DNA of 54,832 nt from Arsenicicoccus cauae (lineage in GTDB: Bacteria; Actinomycetota; Actinomycetes; Actinomycetales; Dermatophilaceae). The stretch is taken from NCBI RefSeq assembly GCF_009707125.1, contig NZ_WLVL01000046.1:1-54832 (forward strand), written 5' to 3'. The notes under the pieces were generated by a model. The model was not told the origin of the DNA and searched no databases. It was given only the letters and a program-made list of their open reading frames with translations. The translations under genes were made by a program, and so were the position numbers. The number at the start of each line of letters is the position of its first letter. Position 1 is the first letter of the stretch. This document shows positions 8,041 through 17,930 of the stretch, in pieces.

Positions 8041-9261
8041 CTAGCGACCGGTCGTGCCGATCACGACGTCGCCACGACCCGTCAGCACGAGTCCCGAGTC
8101 CGTCGCGGGCGAGTAGCAGCTCTCTCCCCGTCCGAGCACCACCTGGTCTCCCGCGTCGTCGGTCACGGTGACCTCGCCCTCGAGGCACAGCAGCAGGCGC
8201 GGAGCGCCGTCACCGGGGAGGTGCCGGCCACCGGCCGTCGCGCCACCCTCGCCCACCGTGCAGCGGAGCAGGTCGAACTCCGGAGCCGGCGTCTCGAAGT
8301 GCGTGAGTCCCGGGGCGACCTCGACCGGGCGCAGGGTCGGGACGGTCACCGCGGGGTCGAGCAGGCGCAGCAGCTCGTCGACGTCGACATGTTTGGACGT
8401 CAGGCCGGCGCGCACCACGTTGTCCGAGTTGGCGAGCAGCTCGATGCCCGTCCCCTGCAGGTAGCAGTGCAGACCGCCGGCCGGCATGAACAGCCCCTCG
8501 CCCGGGCTGAGCGTCACGTGCTGCAGCAGGAGGGAGGCCACCAGCCCGATGTCCCCCGGGTGCTGGCGCGCGATGCGCACGGCGGCGCGGAAGGCGGCTC
8601 GGTCCTCGTCCGCCACGCCGGGGTCGTCCGCGAGCTCCCCGCAGCGCCACTCGACGTCGGCGAGGAGCTGGTCCCGCTCGCGCATGGGCCAGTGGAGCAA
8701 GGTGGTGAGCGCACGGACCTGTGCCTGGTCCTCCCCCGAGCGCAGGGCGTCGACGACGGTGGCCAGCGCGGGCACCTGGAGGTGCTCGACGATGCGGGCC
8801 GCCTCCTCCACGCTGCGAAAGCCCGCCAGCGCCTCGAACTCGGTGAGCGCCAGCACGGCCTCCGGCTTGGGCCAGTCGTCCTTGTAGTTGCGGGCCGGGT
8901 CGCGCAGCGGGATCGACGCGGCGTCCTCCCGTGACCACCCCTCCTGCGCCTGGGCCCGGTCGGGGTGGACCTGGATGGACAGCGCCTTCTCCACGGCCAG
9001 GACCTTGAGCAGGAAGGGGAGGCGCCCGTCGAACCGGCTCGCGCAGGCGACGCCGAGCTCCTGCTCGGGATCGGCCGCGATGACCCGGTGGAGCGTGGTC
9101 AGACCCTGCTCCCGCTCGAGCAGGGCAGGGGCACCGGGGTGGGCCCCGATCCACAGCTCGGCCTCGGGCCCGGGGGACGGCGTCGGCCTGCCCTGGAGGG
9201 TGGCGATGACGTAGCGGGAGCCCCAGTCGTAGGGCTGGACGACGGCTTCGAGACGATCCAC
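8041..9261 (-). CDS. manA: Mannose-6-phosphate isomerase, class I
   Basis: A 406-residue cupin enzyme interconverting mannose-6-phosphate and fructose-6-phosphate. Visible motifs: QPYDWGS at the N-terminus, ELWIGAHP, the zinc site LSIQVHPD (His of the QVHP motif), YKDDWPKPE with the metal-binding Glu, and GLFMPAGGLHCYLQGTGIELLANSDNV, the class I signature. Length is normal. It lies on the minus strand after uraA's promoter side; TAGAGT ends 6 nt before its GTG start, suggesting a leaderless transcript. It would supply mannose phosphates for GDP-mannose and cell-envelope glycans. Confidence 0.95.
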   Translation of the reverse strand: MDRLEAVVQPYDWGSRYVIATLQGRPTPSPGPEAELWIGAHPGAPALLEREQGLTTLHRVIAADPEQELGVACASRFDGRLPFLLKVLAVEKALSIQVHPDRAQAQEGWSREDAASIPLRDPARNYKDDWPKPEAVLALTEFEALAGFRSVEEAARIVEHLQVPALATVVDALRSGEDQAQVRALTTLLHWPMRERDQLLADVEWRCGELADDPGVADEDRAAFRAAVRIARQHPGDIGLVASLLLQHVTLSPGEGLFMPAGGLHCYLQGTGIELLANSDNVVRAGLTSKHVDVDELLRLLDPAVTVPTLRPVEVAPGLTHFETPAPEFDLLRCTVGEGGATAGGRHLPGDGAPRLLLCLEGEVTVTDDAGDQVVLGRGESCYSPATDSGLVLTGRGDVVIGTTGR

Positions 9262-9267
9262 CCAGCA

Positions 9268-9273
9268 ACTCTA
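9268..9273 (-). promoter_or_regulatory. Putative -10 hexamer of manA (leaderless)
   Basis: TAGAGT on the minus strand, ending 6 nt before the GTG start, with no Shine-Dalgarno. Confidence 0.45.
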
Positions 9274-9310
9274 GCGAGGGGGGAGGCCCCGGACGGCCGA
9301 ATGAGCAAGC

Positions 9311-9796
9311 TCAGACCTCCCGGAGCCGGTCGTCCTCGCCGCGACGCGGGCGGTGGGACTCCACCAGGGCTGCGAGGCGCCCGGCCTGCGCCTGGGACCC
9401 CAGGCCGTCGGCCCGCTGGATGGCCATCACCGCGACCGTCTCGGTGTCGTCGAGCACCACGGACACCCAGGGGTCACCGTGCCCGAACCGCACCGCCTCG
9501 ATGCTGGTCCACGGCAGGTGCCGCGTCGTCATCAGGTTGCGGACGGTCAGACCAGACTCGTCGGGGATGGCCCGGATCGCGGCATACCGCGCGAGCACGG
9601 CGGCGATCGCGACACCGCACCCCACGAGCATGAGCCGATCGACGGCACCGAAGCCCCGGGCCCCGCCGGGGACCAGCGCCGCGAGGACGCAGAACAGCAC
9701 CAGGCTGACGACCCCGGCGCCCAGGGCCACGGCCCGTCCCCGGCGCGGCTGGAAGGGGTCGTAGGGCGACGGCCCCGGCCGGTCGACGGCGCTCAT
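9311..9796 (-). CDS. PH domain-containing membrane protein
   Basis: A 161-residue protein with a basic, proline-containing N-terminus, two hydrophobic helices (about 22-44 and 52-69), and a soluble C-terminal part that fits the bacterial PH-like (bPH) fold: IPDESGLTVRNLMTTRHLPW followed by IEAVRFGHGDPWVSVVL. The W...V-F-G pattern is the usual actinobacterial bPH signature. Its role is unknown. It begins 10 nt after hisG ends, so it is probably the last gene of a hisE-hisG-PH operon. Confidence 0.8.
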   Translation of the reverse strand: MSAVDRPGPSPYDPFQPRRGRAVALGAGVVSLVLFCVLAALVPGGARGFGAVDRLMLVGCGVAIAAVLARYAAIRAIPDESGLTVRNLMTTRHLPWTSIEAVRFGHGDPWVSVVLDDTETVAVMAIQRADGLGSQAQAGRLAALVESHRPRRGEDDRLREV

Positions 9797-9806
9797 CCGG
9801 CCGCGG

Positions 9807-10670
9807 TCACAGCCGGCACGCGGCGATGTCGGTGACCAGGATGCCCCGCGCGCCGATGCGGTAGAGCTCGTCCATCACGGCGTTCGTCTGCTTGCGGGGC
9901 ACCATGGACCGCACGGCCACCCAGGCGCGGTCGTGCAGGGGCGAGACCGTGGGCGACTCCAGGCCCGGCGTGACGGCGACGGCCCGCTCGACCAGCTCGG
10001 CCGGGCAGTCGTAGTCCATGAGGACGTACTGCCGGGCGACGAGCACGCCGTGCAGCCGCCGCCGCAGGGTGTCCAGGGCGGGGTCGGGCTCACCCTGCGT
10101 CGCGGCACCGGCGTCGGACCGGCTGATGAGCACCGCCTCGCTGCGCAGGATGGGGTCGCCGAACACCTCGAGGCCCGCGTTGCGCAGCGTCGTGCCGGTC
10201 TCGACCACGTCGGCGATCAGGTCGGCCACGCCCAGCGTGACCGCGGTCTCCACCGCGCCGTCGAGATGGACGACCTCGGCGGTGATGCCGTGCTCGTCGA
10301 GGTGGGAGCGGACCAGGCCTGAGTAGGACGTCGCCACGCGCCGGCCGTCGATGTCGCTCACGGCGTCCATGGACCCCGCGGGCGCGGCGAACCTGAAGGT
10401 CGACCGGGCGAAGCCCAGCGCCATGACCTCGCGCGCGGTGCTGCCGGAGTCGAGCAGCAGGTCGCGACCCGTGATGCCGAGGTCGACGGTGCCCGCTCCG
10501 ACGTACACCGCCACGTCACGGGGGCGCAGGTAGAAGAACTCGACGCCGTTGTCGGCATCGGTGAGCACGAGCTCCTTGGTGTCACGACGCTGGGCGTAGC
10601 CCGCTTCCTTCATGATCGTCGTGGCGGGCTCGGACAGCGACCCCTTGTTGGGGACGGCGACTCGCAGCAT
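9807..10670 (-). CDS. hisG: ATP phosphoribosyltransferase (long form)
   Basis: A 287-residue long-form HisG that starts histidine synthesis by joining ATP and PRPP. The N-terminal [29 protein letters not shown] and the PRPP-binding loop [23 protein letters not shown] are intact. The C-terminal ~75 residues form the regulatory ACT-like domain ([19 protein letters not shown]) that binds histidine for feedback inhibition. HisE lies 11 nt upstream, a standard actinobacterial arrangement. Confidence 0.97.
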   Translation of the reverse strand: MLRVAVPNKGSLSEPATTIMKEAGYAQRRDTKELVLTDADNGVEFFYLRPRDVAVYVGAGTVDLGITGRDLLLDSGSTAREVMALGFARSTFRFAAPAGSMDAVSDIDGRRVATSYSGLVRSHLDEHGITAEVVHLDGAVETAVTLGVADLIADVVETGTTLRNAGLEVFGDPILRSEAVLISRSDAGAATQGEPDPALDTLRRRLHGVLVARQYVLMDYDCPAELVERAVAVTPGLESPTVSPLHDRAWVAVRSMVPRKQTNAVMDELYRIGARGILVTDIAACRL

Positions 10671-10681
10671 GGGGTCTCCGG

Positions 10682-10945
10682 TCAGAGGTGGGCGTAGACG
10701 TCGTCCAGGCCGATGCCCCGGGCGAGCATGAGGACCTGGAGGTGGTAGAGCAGCTGGCTGATCTCCTCGGCGGCGCGCTCGTCACCCTCGTGCTCGGCCG
10801 CCATCCACACCTCGGCGGCCTCCTCGACGATCTTCTTGCCGATGAAGTGCACGCCCTGGTCGAGCTCGGCCACCGTGCCGGAGCCTTCCGGCCGGGTCGC
10901 GGCCTTGTCGGTGAGCTCGGCGAACAGCTGGTCGAAGGTCTTCAC
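10682..10945 (-). CDS. hisE: Phosphoribosyl-ATP diphosphatase
   Basis: An 87-residue MazG-like all-alpha enzyme that hydrolyses PR-ATP to PR-AMP. It contains [14 protein letters not shown] with the metal-binding EExxE pattern and [13 protein letters not shown]. It works between HisG (next gene) and HisI (at 2549-2929). The GTG start at 10945 follows TAGGCT (10953-10958) by 7 nt, again suggesting a leaderless message. Length is typical. Confidence 0.95.
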   Translation of the reverse strand: MKTFDQLFAELTDKAATRPEGSGTVAELDQGVHFIGKKIVEEAAEVWMAAEHEGDERAAEEISQLLYHLQVLMLARGIGLDDVYAHL

Positions 10946-10952
10946 GCGCTAC

Positions 10953-10958
10953 AGCCTA
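10953..10958 (-). promoter_or_regulatory. Putative -10 hexamer of hisE (leaderless)
   Basis: TAGGCT on the minus strand ends 7 nt before the GTG start of hisE. Confidence 0.45.
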
Positions 10959-11133
10959 CGGCTCCCGGTGACGGCCGTATGACGTCGTCCGCGACGCGGG
11001 ACCGCGTCCATCCGAGCCCCGGCGGGGCCGCCTCCCTCCGCACCGGCCTGGCGCGCCAGGGCTGGCACACGCCGCAGGCACTCGAGCGCTGCGCGACTGG
11101 TCGCTGGCACCGGAACCCCTCTCCCTCGAGAAG

Positions 11134-11203
11134 TCGTACGCACGCATAGTACGACAAATCGCACGGAGAGTAACTAGGTGCGGATACCTAGCGTGACTAG
11201 TCA
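11134..11203. promoter_or_regulatory. Inverted repeats between rpe and hisE
   Basis: This AT-richer patch holds three inverted repeats: GTCGTAC/GTACGAC (7-bp arms, 9-nt spacer, about 11134-11156), CTAGGT/ACCTAG (6-bp arms, 6-nt loop, about 11174-11191), and the palindrome TGACTAGTCA at 11194-11203, which covers the rpe stop codon. The latter two could act as a weak terminator of rpe; the first looks more like a protein-binding operator. The rest of 10946-11200 shows no gene I can support. Confidence 0.35.
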
Positions 11204-11857
11204 TCCGGCGTGCGCCGCCACGAGCCCACGCAGGTGGTCGACCGCCGCCGCCGCGTCCTCGGCGCCGTAGACCGCGGACCCGGCCACGAAGACGTCGGCC
11301 CCCGCCTCGGCGCACCGCTCGATGGTCGTGAGGGACACCCCGCCGTCGACCTGCACCCACACCTCGCCGCCGTGGCGCCTCACCGCCTCGCGGACCTCCC
11401 TCACCTTGGGCAGCTGGTCGGCCATGAAGGACTGGCCGCCGAACCCGGGCTCGACCGTCATCACGAGGATCATGTCGAGCTCGGGCACGAGGTCGGCGTA
11501 GGGCGCGAAGGCGGTGCCCGGCTTCAGCGCCATGCCCGCCCGGCCACCCGCGGCGCGCAGGGCCCGGGCGAGCCCGCGCGGGTCGCGGGTCGCCTCGACG
11601 TGGAAGGTCGCCGACCCGGCCCCGGCCTCGACGTACGCGGGCGCCCAACGGTCCGGGTCGTCGATCATCAGGTGGCAGTCGAGCGGGATCGGGCTCACCC
11701 GCGCGAGTGCCTCGACGACGGGCAGCCCCAGCGTGAGGTTGGGCACGAAGTGGCCGTCCATCACGTCCACGTGAGCCCAGTCGGCGTTGCCGATGCGGTC
11801 GAGCTCGTGCTCCAGGTTGGCGAAGTCGGCGGACAGGATGCTGGGCGAGATCTGCAC
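11201..11857 (-). CDS. rpe: Ribulose-phosphate 3-epimerase
   Basis: A 218-residue TIM-barrel enzyme interconverting ribulose-5-P and xylulose-5-P in the pentose phosphate pathway. Motifs: [30 protein letters not shown] (metal ligands and catalytic Asp), [21 protein letters not shown] and VDGGV. Length is normal. The gene lies 47 nt downstream of rsmB but has its own TAGGCT (11864-11869) 6 nt before the GTG, so it can be transcribed separately. The rpe-rsmB-fmt order is conserved in actinobacteria. Confidence 0.97.
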   Translation of the reverse strand: MQISPSILSADFANLEHELDRIGNADWAHVDVMDGHFVPNLTLGLPVVEALARVSPIPLDCHLMIDDPDRWAPAYVEAGAGSATFHVEATRDPRGLARALRAAGGRAGMALKPGTAFAPYADLVPELDMILVMTVEPGFGGQSFMADQLPKVREVREAVRRHGGEVWVQVDGGVSLTTIERCAEAGADVFVAGSAVYGAEDAAAAVDHLRGLVAAHAG

Positions 11858-11863
11858 GGGCCC

Positions 11864-11869
11864 AGCCTA
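11864..11869 (-). promoter_or_regulatory. Putative -10 hexamer of rpe (leaderless)
   Basis: TAGGCT on the minus strand, ending 6 nt before the GTG start of rpe. Confidence 0.45.
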
Positions 11870-11904
11870 GGCGAGCCGCCGTCCGCCGGAGGTCTCGCCG
11901 TCGG

Positions 11905-13404
11905 TCAGCGCTTGCGCAGCAGGGCCAGGAACATCCCGTCGGTCGCGTTGCGGTGGGGCCAGAGCTGCACCTGCGGACCCTCCCCCGCCAGGTCCAGGCC
12001 CGGGGCCACCGTGAGCATGGCCTCCCGGGCGTCCAGCACCTCGACGTCGTCCCGGCGCCCCGCCACGTCCTGCACCACGAAGGTGGTCTCGTTGACGTGC
12101 GGGCTGCAGGTCGCGTAGCCGATGACACCCCCGGGACGGGTCGCGTCGATGGCCGAGGCCAGCAGCTCGCGCTGCAGCTGGGTGAGGGCAGCCAGGTCCG
12201 CCGGGGTGCGGCGCCACCGGGCCTCCGGGCGGCGCCGCAGCGCGCCCAGCCCGGTGCAGGGGGCGTCGACGAGCACGCGGTCGTAGCGGCCCGGCTCGTC
12301 CACGCCGACGTCCCGGCCGTCGCCCACCCGCACGTCCACACCGGCCCCGGCCGCCACGGCGGCTCGCAACCCCTGGCGGACGAGGTCGGCCCGGTGGGGG
12401 CTCACCTCGTTCGCCGTGAGGTAGGCCCGGCCCACGGACAGCGCCGCCAGCAGCCCGGCCTTGCCGCCCGGGCCGGCGCACAGGTCGAGCCACTCCTCGG
12501 GGTAGTCGTCGATGCTGTCGACTGGCACCGCGGCGAGCGCGAGGGCCAGCAGCTGCGAGCCCTCGTCCTGGACGGCGGCCCGTCCGTCACGGACGGGGGC
12601 CAGAGCCCCGGGGTCGCCGCTGCGCAGCACCGCGCCGACCGGTGAGACGGGGGCCGGCTCGGCGCCGAGCCGGACCAGCTCGGCGACGCCCACCAGGCCG
12701 GGGCGCGCCACGAGCATGACGTCCGCCGGGTCGTTGTCGGCCTCCAGCAGCGCGACCAGCTCGTGGTCGACGGTGTCCGGGGACGCCGCGCCGTGCGCGA
12801 CGAGCGCGGCGCGCAGGGCCCTGACGATCCACTCCGGGTGCGAGTGCTCGACGGCCAGCCGGTCCGTGCCGGTGCCGGTGGGCAGGACCCGGCCGAGCCA
12901 CTCCTGCCGGGACCGCTCGCTGACCCTGCGCAGCACGGCGTTGACGAAGCCCGCCGCGCCGGCCCCGTTGACCTGCCGCGCCAGCCCGACCGTCTCGGCG
13001 ACGGCGGCGTGGGCGGGGACGCGCATCCCCAGCGCCTGGTGCGCCCCGAGACGCAGCGTGTCGAGCACCGGCGGGTCGATCTTGTCGACGGAGCGACCGG
13101 CGGCATCGGCGAGGACGGCGTCGTACAGGCCCTGCCACCGCAGCGTCCCATAGGTGAGCTCGGTGGTGAAGGCCGCGTCGCGACCCTCCATCGCGTGGCC
13201 ACGCAGGAGGCGCGGCAGCTCCAGGTTGGCGTAGCCGCCCTCGGCGACGCTGCGCAGCACGGTGTAGGCGGTGAGCCGCGCCGGGTCACCGCTGCGGGCG
13301 CGCTCGGAGGGGCGCTGCGCACTCCGCGGCCGGGGCCCGCGGCGGCCCTCGGGGCGGTGGCGCCGCGCGGGCCCGTCGGCACGCCGGTCGTCGGGGGAGG
13401 TCAC
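11905..13404 (-). CDS. rsmB: RsmB/NOP-family rRNA cytosine-C5 methyltransferase
   Basis: A 499-residue Fmu/Sun protein. After a basic, disordered N-terminus (about 50 residues) comes a NusB-like RNA-binding domain ([18 protein letters not shown]...), then the SAM-dependent methyltransferase domain with [32 protein letters not shown] (TC/PC catalytic motif) and [11 protein letters not shown] (second cysteine). It methylates 16S rRNA C967 in E. coli; the actinobacterial target is assumed. I chose the GTG at 13404, whose GTGA overlaps the fmt stop; longer upstream frames run into fmt. Confidence 0.93.
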   Translation of the reverse strand: MTSPDDRRADGPARRHRPEGRRGPRPRSAQRPSERARSGDPARLTAYTVLRSVAEGGYANLELPRLLRGHAMEGRDAAFTTELTYGTLRWQGLYDAVLADAAGRSVDKIDPPVLDTLRLGAHQALGMRVPAHAAVAETVGLARQVNGAGAAGFVNAVLRRVSERSRQEWLGRVLPTGTGTDRLAVEHSHPEWIVRALRAALVAHGAASPDTVDHELVALLEADNDPADVMLVARPGLVGVAELVRLGAEPAPVSPVGAVLRSGDPGALAPVRDGRAAVQDEGSQLLALALAAVPVDSIDDYPEEWLDLCAGPGGKAGLLAALSVGRAYLTANEVSPHRADLVRQGLRAAVAAGAGVDVRVGDGRDVGVDEPGRYDRVLVDAPCTGLGALRRRPEARWRRTPADLAALTQLQRELLASAIDATRPGGVIGYATCSPHVNETTFVVQDVAGRRDDVEVLDAREAMLTVAPGLDLAGEGPQVQLWPHRNATDGMFLALLRKR

Positions 13405-14327
13405 TGGCCCATCACGTCCTCGTCGGTGATCCGCACGCCACGCGCCCAGTCGGCGGCGGCCATCTCGCGCTTGCCCTGCGGACGGACGGTCGACAGCCGC
13501 ACCGCCGTGGTCGCGGTCCCGACCACGACCTCCCGCTTGCCGGCCTCGACCTCGCCCGGCCCGAGGTCGGGTCGGGAGTCGACCGTGACCGGCCCGATGC
13601 CGAGGCGCTCGCCCCGGAAGGTCGTCCACGCGCCGGGGTCCGGGGTGCACCCTCGCACCTGGCGGTCGATGGCGAAGCCGGGTGCGGCCCAGCTGATCCG
13701 GGCCTCCTCCACGGTCAGCTTGGGCGCGTGGGACACGCCGTCGGGGCGCTGCGGCACGGCCTGGATCGCGTCCGCCTCGATCGCGTCGAGGGTCTCCACC
13801 AGCAGGCCGGACCCGGCGACGGCGAGCCGGTCCAGCAGGTCACCGGCCGTGTCGGTCGGGCGGACGGCCTCCGTCATCCTCCCCAGGACCGGCCCGGTGT
13901 CCAGACCCTCTTCGAGCAGGAAGGTGGTCGCCCCGGTGATCTCGTCGCCGGCCATGACCGCGCGCTGGACGGGAGCGGCACCCCGCCAGGCCGGCAGCAC
14001 GGAGAAGTGCAGGTTGACCCAGCCTCGCGGGGGGACGGCCAGCGCCGTCGGGGGCACCAGCCCACCGTAGGCGACCACGGGGCAGCAGTCGGGCGCGAGC
14101 TCGCGCAGTCGCTCGAGCACCTCCGGGTCACGCAGGCTGCGGGGGGTGAGGACCGGGAGCCCGGCCCCCTCCGCGCGGGCCCTGACCGGCGACGGGACCA
14201 GGGTGCGGCCTCGTCCGGCGCGCGCGTCGGGTCGGGTGATGACCGCGACGACGTCGTGGGACGACCCGAGCAGGGCCTCCAGGCTGGGCAGGGCGACGGC
14301 CGGGGTGCCGGCGAAGACGAGACGCAT
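13401..14327 (-). CDS. fmt: Methionyl-tRNA formyltransferase
   Basis: A 308-residue enzyme that formylates initiator Met-tRNA. It starts with [20 protein letters not shown] and carries [17 protein letters not shown] (catalytic Asn/His segment) and GLDTGPVL with the catalytic Asp. The C-terminal OB-like domain binds tRNA. It overlaps rsmB by 4 nt and follows def by 9 nt, so formylation and deformylation genes are co-transcribed, the common bacterial arrangement. Confidence 0.96.
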   Translation of the reverse strand: MRLVFAGTPAVALPSLEALLGSSHDVVAVITRPDARAGRGRTLVPSPVRARAEGAGLPVLTPRSLRDPEVLERLRELAPDCCPVVAYGGLVPPTALAVPPRGWVNLHFSVLPAWRGAAPVQRAVMAGDEITGATTFLLEEGLDTGPVLGRMTEAVRPTDTAGDLLDRLAVAGSGLLVETLDAIEADAIQAVPQRPDGVSHAPKLTVEEARISWAAPGFAIDRQVRGCTPDPGAWTTFRGERLGIGPVTVDSRPDLGPGEVEAGKREVVVGTATTAVRLSTVRPQGKREMAAADWARGVRITDEDVMGQ

Positions 14328-14336
14328 GGCGGGCTC

Positions 14337-14885
14337 CTAGAGGCCGAAGGCCGAACCGGACAGGTGGGGGCTGGCCTTGACCGTGGGCGCCGGCGACCCG
14401 GACCACTGCGCCTCGCGGATCGCCCGCATCGCGAGGCGCCGCTGCTCGGGGTCAAGCCGGTCGATGAAGAGCACCCCGTCCAGGTGGTCGGTCTCGTGCT
14501 GGACGCAGCGCGCGAGGAGCTCGGACCCCTCGAGGCGGACCGGCTCGCCGTGCATGTCCTGGCCGGTGGCCACGACGCGCAGGGCGCGTCGGGTCGGGAA
14601 CGCCAGGCCCGGCAGGGACAGGCAGCCCTCGTCCCCGTCCTGGGTCTCCGGCGACAGGTCGAGGCAGGGGTTGACGAGGTGCCCGAGGACGCCGTCGACG
14701 TAGTAGGTGAACACCCGCAGGGAGACGCCCAGCTGAGGTGCCGCGAGGCCCGCCCCCGGCGCGTCGATCATGGTGTCGGTCAGGTCCTGGACCAGACCTC
14801 GCAGCTCGGCGTCGAAGTCCGTCACGGGTGCGGCCGGGGTGCGAAGGACCGGGTCGCCGAACAGGCGGATGTCCATGACTGACAC
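14337..14885 (-). CDS. def: Peptide deformylase
   Basis: A 182-residue metalloprotease removing the N-formyl group from new proteins. All three motifs are intact: GAGLAAPQLG, DEGCLSLPG (metal Cys) and QHETDHLDG (HExxH). It begins the def-fmt-rsmB operon; a TAGACT box lies about 45 nt upstream of the start. The start is GTG at 14885; an ATG four codons in is an alternative. Confidence 0.96.
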   Translation of the reverse strand: MSVMDIRLFGDPVLRTPAAPVTDFDAELRGLVQDLTDTMIDAPGAGLAAPQLGVSLRVFTYYVDGVLGHLVNPCLDLSPETQDGDEGCLSLPGLAFPTRRALRVVATGQDMHGEPVRLEGSELLARCVQHETDHLDGVLFIDRLDPEQRRLAMRAIREAQWSGSPAPTVKASPHLSGSAFGL

Positions 14886-14930
14886 GTGCTGCGGTCCTTG
14901 GTGGGTGCGACGACGGCTGGCGGTCCCAGT

Positions 14931-15560
14931 CTACGCGGGTCGCAGCGGCGCCCCACGGGCGACCAGGTCGCGGCGCAGCTGCTCCGGCCCGGTGAAGCGG
15001 ACGGCGTCGAGACCGCACGCCGTCGCCGCCACGACGTTGCGGGCGTTGTCGTCGGTGTAGCAGCACTCGGTCAGGGGGATGCCCATGCGCTGCTCGAGGA
15101 TGCTGAAGATCGCCGGGTCCGGCTTGATCACGCCCTCGGCGCCCGACACCACGACGTCGATGAAGCCCTGCAGGAAGGCGAAGCGGGGCCGGGCGTGCTG
15201 CTCGAACAGCTCGCTGGACCAGTTGGTCAGCGCGAAGAGCGGCACCCTGGCGTCGTACAGCTCCCGCAGGATCTGCACGGTCCCGTTGATCTGGTGCGTG
15301 AGCGACTTGTCGAAGTTGGCCGCGTAGGAACGGATCTCGTCGGCGTACCGGGGGTGCTCGGCGATCGCGCGGTCCTCCGCCTCGGTTACGGGCACGCCAC
15401 GGTCGAGGGAGAGGTTCCAGTCGTGGAAGCTGAAGTCGTCCGCGGCGAGGAAGGCCCGCGCACGCTCCTCCCCGACACCGGCCGCGATGGCTGGCAGGGG
15501 GTCCCACGCGACGAGCACCTGCCCGAGGTCGAAGACCATCGCGCGTGTCTGCCTGCTCAT
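14931..15560 (-). CDS. HAD-family phosphatase (YihX-like)
   Basis: A 209-residue haloacid dehalogenase-like hydrolase. Motif I reads VFDLGQVLVAW: the nucleophile Asp is present but the usual second Asp is Gly, as in the YihX/glucose-1-phosphatase-like subgroup (FDLGNV). Motif II is ALTNWS, motif III GVIKPDP, and motif IV TDDNARNVVAA. A helical cap lies at about 20-85. Substrate is unknown; sugar phosphates are typical for the subgroup. It sits alone between def and priA. Confidence 0.86.
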   Translation of the reverse strand: MSRQTRAMVFDLGQVLVAWDPLPAIAAGVGEERARAFLAADDFSFHDWNLSLDRGVPVTEAEDRAIAEHPRYADEIRSYAANFDKSLTHQINGTVQILRELYDARVPLFALTNWSSELFEQHARPRFAFLQGFIDVVVSGAEGVIKPDPAIFSILEQRMGIPLTECCYTDDNARNVVAATACGLDAVRFTGPEQLRRDLVARGAPLRPA

Positions 15561-15630
15561 CTCGTCCCGCCTCCGCCTCGTGGTCGCCCGACAGGCCCCA
15601 CCGTATGCCGTCGACCACCCCCGTACGCCG

Positions 15631-17745
15631 TCACACCACCGCGTCGCGCGGGCCGACCACGACGTGCACCGTCTCGGGCTCCTTGCGCGCCGAGCGCGTG
15701 GCGCGCATCGCCCGCAGGGCGTCGGCGAGGTCGAGGGCGTGCTCGTGGCCCGTGCGCAGCAGGATCCGTTGGCGCGGCGGAGGGTCGTCTCCCACCCGGC
15801 GAGGACCAGGTGGGGGCGGCGCCGGCAGCGGGCCGAGCCGCTCGACGGTGTCGGCCAGCCCCACGGCGGCGACCGCGTCGGCCAGGGCGTGCCGCTCCGC
15901 GTCGAGGCTGGCCATCACCACGGCGGGCGGCAAGGACAGCTCACGGCGCTCGGCCAGCTCGCGGGCCGCCAGCCAGCCTGGGTCCCAGCGCACCAGCGCC
16001 TCCACCGGCGGGACGGTGAGGTCGGTGGGGGCGCCGCACAGGACCGCGACGGCGCCCGAGGAGGCCGCGCGGGCCAGCGCGGCGGCGCCGAGCCAGCGCC
16101 GCAGCGCCTCCAGGGACGCGTCCAGGTCGGGGCGGTCCAGGCTCGCCCAGGCGTCCAGGAGCAGGACGGCGGCATAGCCTGACTCGGCGACCGGCTCGGC
16201 GCCGGGCGTGGCGATCACCAGCGCGGGCCGCGACCCGACCCGGCCCACGACCTCGCCCGAGCCGGACGTGATGACCGGCACCCCGGGAAAGGCCCGGCCG
16301 AGCTCCTCGGCGGTGCGCCTCGCCCCCACCACGGACGACCGCAGCCGGCTGCCCTCGCACTCGGGACACTCGTAGCGCGCCACCGTTGCCCCGCACCAGC
16401 GGCACCGGGGCGCCGCGTCGCGGCCGCCGAGGCCGAGCGGGCCGTGGCAGACCGGGCAGCGAGCCGGGGCACGACAGTCCTGGCAGGACAGGGAGGGTGC
16501 GTAGCCACGACGCGGCACCTGCACCAGCACGGGCCCGGAGTCGAGGGCCTTCTTGGCCGTCCGCCAGGCCAGCGAGGGCAGGTGCGCGCTCGCCGCCGCC
16601 GCGTCGCGCTCCTGCTCGTGGCCCTCGCCCGCGAGCACCACGCGCGGAGCCGCCCGGCGGAGCGCGACGGGGTCGGCCGCCACGACCGGCATCGCGCCGG
16701 CCTCGACCAGGCGCTGCACCTCGACCGAGCGGGCGAAGCCCCCGGCCAGGGCGGCGGCCCCCTCGCGACGGGCCCGCGCCAGCAGCACGTCGCGCACGTG
16801 CGGGTAGGGCGCCCGCGGCTCGGCGAGGAGGTCGTCCCCGTCGTCCCACCAGGACACCAGCCCCAGGTCCTGGACCGGCGCGAACATCGCGGCGCGGGTG
16901 CCCACGACGCAGCGAACGTGCCCGCGCAGCACCTTGAGCCAGGCCGTGTAGCGCGCCTGCGGGCCCTGCGCCGCGGTGAGGCGCACGTGCGAGCCCTTGC
17001 CCAGCACCGCCGTCAGCGCCGCGTCGACCCGGTCGACGTCGCGGTGGTCGGGCACGACGAGCAGCGCCCCACGTCCCGAGGACAGCGTGGTGGCCGCCGC
17101 CACCGCCAGCAGGTGCGGCCAGTCGCGCTCCGGGTCCCCACCGCTGGGCGTCGCCTGCCAGCAGGCGTGGGGCGAGCGACCCTCCGCCAGGTGCCGCAGG
17201 AAGGCATCGCCCGCGCGCAGCTCCCCCCACGGCCCGGGGTCGGGCCGTGGTGGCGTCGGCGCCGGCTCGCCGGACAGGTTGCGCTCGGCCGTCGCGTGCC
17301 GTGGGGGGACGGCGAGGCGCAGGACGTCGGACACCGTCCCGGCGCGGGCCCTGGCCACCTCGCGGCAGGTGTCCAGGACGGCCGGGGTGAGCACCGGCTC
17401 GGGGCTGACCACCCGCCGCAGGGGCGCGAGACGCCCCTGGTGCTCGGGCTGCTCCTTGCGGGCGATCACGAAGCCGTCGACGTCCTGACCGGCGAAGCGG
17501 ACCCGCACCCTCGCACCGGGCACGGCCGTCGCGGCCAGCTCGTCGGGGACGGAGTACTCGAAGGGGCGGTCGAGGTGCGCCAGAGGCAGGTCGACGAGGA
17601 CCTCGGCGATCGGGTCGCCCTGCGTGGTGCCCCCGGCCGGCGGCAGGGACCGGTCACCGCGCACGCGCGCCCGCACGAGCGCCAGCTGCTCGCCCGTCGC
17701 GGCCTCCACGGTCCCCTGGGCGGGCACCCGGTCCTCCTGCGTCAT
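15631..17745 (-). CDS. priA: Primosomal protein N' (PriA-like, degenerate helicase)
   Basis: A 704-residue PriA homologue. The N-terminal 3' DNA-binding domain is recognisable (VLVDLPLAHLDRPFEYSVPDEL ... GARVRVRFAGQDVDGFV). Eight zinc-binding cysteines are intact in the segment that runs from CQDCRAPARCPVC to CRWC...CPEC. The ATPase motor is not: no GxxGxGK(S/T) loop is seen where Walker A belongs and the DEAH position reads WWDDGDD. Such ATPase-dead PriA proteins are normal in actinobacteria, where it is thought to act structurally in restart. ATG at 17745 was chosen; an ATG 36 nt upstream would add 12 residues. Confidence 0.88.
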   Translation of the reverse strand: MTQEDRVPAQGTVEAATGEQLALVRARVRGDRSLPPAGGTTQGDPIAEVLVDLPLAHLDRPFEYSVPDELAATAVPGARVRVRFAGQDVDGFVIARKEQPEHQGRLAPLRRVVSPEPVLTPAVLDTCREVARARAGTVSDVLRLAVPPRHATAERNLSGEPAPTPPRPDPGPWGELRAGDAFLRHLAEGRSPHACWQATPSGGDPERDWPHLLAVAAATTLSSGRGALLVVPDHRDVDRVDAALTAVLGKGSHVRLTAAQGPQARYTAWLKVLRGHVRCVVGTRAAMFAPVQDLGLVSWWDDGDDLLAEPRAPYPHVRDVLLARARREGAAALAGGFARSVEVQRLVEAGAMPVVAADPVALRRAAPRVVLAGEGHEQERDAAAASAHLPSLAWRTAKKALDSGPVLVQVPRRGYAPSLSCQDCRAPARCPVCHGPLGLGGRDAAPRCRWCGATVARYECPECEGSRLRSSVVGARRTAEELGRAFPGVPVITSGSGEVVGRVGSRPALVIATPGAEPVAESGYAAVLLLDAWASLDRPDLDASLEALRRWLGAAALARAASSGAVAVLCGAPTDLTVPPVEALVRWDPGWLAARELAERRELSLPPAVVMASLDAERHALADAVAAVGLADTVERLGPLPAPPPPGPRRVGDDPPPRQRILLRTGHEHALDLADALRAMRATRSARKEPETVHVVVGPRDAVV

Positions 17746-17930
17746 GGCCACGTTTCTATCGCACCCCGCCGACATACCCACGCCTGGCCGGACCCCGTCG
17801 CCCCGCTGTGAGCGTGACCCCCGTAGTCCGTGACCTTCATCCCCAACACCTGGGCGGTGCTCGCGAGCTCCTCGGCCGGGCGTTCGTCGAGGGTCCCTAC
17901 CTGGTGGCGGCCCTCCGCGCCGTCACGCTA

